Below, in pieces: positions 7,189-8,814 of a DNA stretch of 8,814 nt. The position numbers and the translations under genes were made by a program. Every line of letters begins with the position of its first letter. The first letter of the stretch is position 1. The DNA comes from Flavobacterium sp. (GTDB lineage: Bacteria; Bacteroidota; Bacteroidia; Flavobacteriales; Flavobacteriaceae): NCBI GenBank assembly GCA_012032075.1, contig JAAURU010000126.1, forward strand, positions 1 to 8,814, read 5' to 3'. Below the pieces are notes generated by a model that was given only the letters and a program-made list of their open reading frames with translations, was not told the origin of the DNA and ran no database searches.

Positions 7189-8814
7189 TTATAATGTTCC
7201 TAATGATGTGTTTCCAAGAATTATAGGATTGTTTGATTCACTTAATTGGCAATCGTATAAATTTCCTTCTGGATATAATGTATTGAGCTCTTTTAGGGCT
7301 AAAATGAGTTCGTGTAATGCTTTTCTATACTTTGTAGCTTCTGTTTTTGTAAGTGTGTTGTTGCAAAAATGGATTTTATATTTTCTATAGTTTTTGAGCC
7401 AATTTTTATAGGTTTTTTGAAATCCTAGCATGTCTTCTACATTTACCCAACATATCTTTAACAAGACATGAGCTGGTGCTTCTTGTCTAAAAATTTTCTC
7501 GGCATATTTCCTAAAAATTAGATTTTTAAATCTAGAAATATAACCTGGTAAAACTATAGTAGCTTTAAAAGAATAAGAATCATTATTGGCTTCATCATTA
7601 CAATCGTCATTTAAACAAACAGTCAATAAATCATCATCTGTAAAAAAAGTATTGTCAAAAGGTCTCAATAAAATGTGTTCCAAACAATAAAAATTCTCAT
7701 AATAAATATTCATTGTTTTAATCATGAAAACTAAATAATCATAGGCTTCACTTTCAGTATCGAACGACTTATTAAGTCGGGCTATTTTTTTTGTTTCATC
7801 TACTAAATACAAATAAAATTTAGCTCCTATATTATCTATTTTATACAAATTTTGATCTAAAAAATGAAGCTGTGCCCAATCCCATTTTTCCTGTAACCCT
7901 ACAGCAGGAGAAACAATTTTAAATACAAAATGTTCTGGTTCCGTTTCCACTGTCCATTGAGTTTGTGCACTTTCTTCTGTAACAATGTTTCGCAAGGGTA
8001 TTTCATTTATCCCTAATAATTTTGCCACTCTTTTTTCATAACCACCACGATGATTAGTGTTCCAAAAAGGTTCAAATTCTAATTCTTTCGTAGTTTCATT
8101 AATAGTTGCATTCAAATAATCCATTCCTAAACCTCTATTACTACTAATTTCTGGATAATTATTAATAAATTTTTGTTTGTCTTCTATTAAGTCTTCATAA
8201 TCAAAACTAAGTGAACCCATTCCAGAGGTGTTTTGAGATAATTGATACATCATGAAAACATACTCATTAAAACTTTCTGAAAAACGCGCTAATAAATGAT
8301 CTAAAACGCGATTGCGACGATCGTAAAATGTAGTTCTCGATTCATATAATGAAACTTCATCTAAAGATTCTCCAGATAGCAATTTACTTTCCAATTCATT
8401 GGAAAAAATTTCTTTTGAATAAAAATCTTCTCCTGTTAAAGGATTGGTTTCTAAATAAGTTGGAAAATAAGTTTGTGTTAAGGTCGCTGTATCGAAAAGG
8501 TTTTTGCACTATACAACTGACTGAAAAAATCGGCTAAGATTTGTTCATAGAAATACAAATAGCCTTTTAATTGTTTAGCTTGCGATTTTCTTAAAAGTGT
8601 CTCTTTTTCAGAAATAGCATTTTTACCTAATCCATAATTTCTAGGAAACTCATCTTGAATGCTGTAATACTCATTAAAATCAAAATATTCCCCATTTTCA
8701 ATCTCAAAATCGTTCTTTGTATTTTGTAATTTCTTTTGATTGAATTGCGATTTATACATGATTACCTTTTGTTCTACCAACATTAATTGGTTTTCCGATA
8801 ACAAAAAAGGAATG
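7189..8814 (-). CDS. Large conserved eCIS-associated protein, C-terminal ~541 aa, 5' end beyond window, one frameshift
   Basis: The frame is open at the right edge (IPFLLSENQL), so the start lies outside; the TTG at 8804 is not a start. The stop is TAA 7191-7189. Motifs match a large conserved protein of eCIS loci with no assigned function: YYSIQDEFPRNYGLG, then QAKQLKGYLYFYEQILADFF, then the DRRNRVLDHLLARF segment (about visible residues 165-178), EHILLRPFD (379-387), SYSFKATIVLPGY, and FRQEAPAHVLLKICWV (442-457). The frame breaks in T5 at 8501-8505. Adding one base gives SAKNLFDTATLTQTYFPTYL and joins the right-hand piece (stop at 8478-8480) to the left-hand piece, whose nominal start at 8394 is another internal TTG. 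The ILLRP / VLPGY / EAPAHV order is the most telling part. It is followed after 9 bases by the gene at 4671-7179, and the two appear to be a co-inherited pair. It is likely structural or an assembly factor of the particle; this is inference from context. Confidence 0.83.

Noticed and set aside
6002..7390. Plus-strand open frames at 6002-6184, 6650-6886 and 7163-7390, and likewise 8349-8537
   Set aside because: All are antisense shadows of the two large conserved eCIS genes and have no motifs of their own.
5972..8804. Apparent gene starts at 8804, 8394, 6729 and 5972 (and 3154 in the tape-measure gene)
   Set aside because: Each is an internal TTG codon in the middle of a conserved protein. 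The upstream sequence is coding in the same or an adjacent frame.

Overview
The window is strongly AT-rich. Every supportable gene lies on the minus strand, so transcription runs from the right edge to the left edge. Protein family content points to a member of the Bacteroidota, probably Flavobacteriia: AT-rich DNA, short spacers with no clear Shine-Dalgarno sequence, and Bacteroidota-style versions of extracellular contractile injection system (eCIS; Afp/PVC/MAC-like phage-tail-like particle) genes. The sheath, tube, spike and baseplate genes that would prove the machine are not here. The eCIS assignment rests on a CIS tape-measure family protein (CIS_TMP), two DUF4157 proteins and two large conserved proteins that I recognise from eCIS loci.

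In transcription order: (1) 8814-7189, the C-terminal part of a large eCIS-associated conserved protein that runs off the right edge. (2) 7179-4671, a second conserved eCIS protein of about 835 residues. (3) 4650-3958, an intact 230-residue protein I do not recognise. (4) 3951-2469, the CIS_TMP protein of about 494 residues. (5) 2451-1039, an intact DUF4157 protein of 470 residues carrying a second, unusual HExxxH metallopeptidase-like domain, a likely cargo or effector. (6) 967-508, a small protein of about 152 residues, a candidate immunity protein or inhibitor of the preceding effector. (7) 465 to beyond the left edge, a second DUF4157 protein with a nearly identical leader. So the right two thirds is machine or assembly genes, and the left third is a cargo module built as leader-effector / small protein / leader-effector.

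The most important reading caution is that five of the seven genes are broken by single-base length changes. Nearly all lie in A/T runs of 5 to 8 bases, and in each case a recognisable or continuous protein resumes in another frame. I count about ten such sites. Taken at face value the locus is a set of fragments. Repaired, it is a compact operon with gaps of about 10 to 70 bases and no large non-coding stretch. The pattern fits residual homopolymer errors in the assembly better than old decay, but the sequence alone cannot settle this. No RNA gene, CRISPR array, insertion sequence or convincing promoter was seen.
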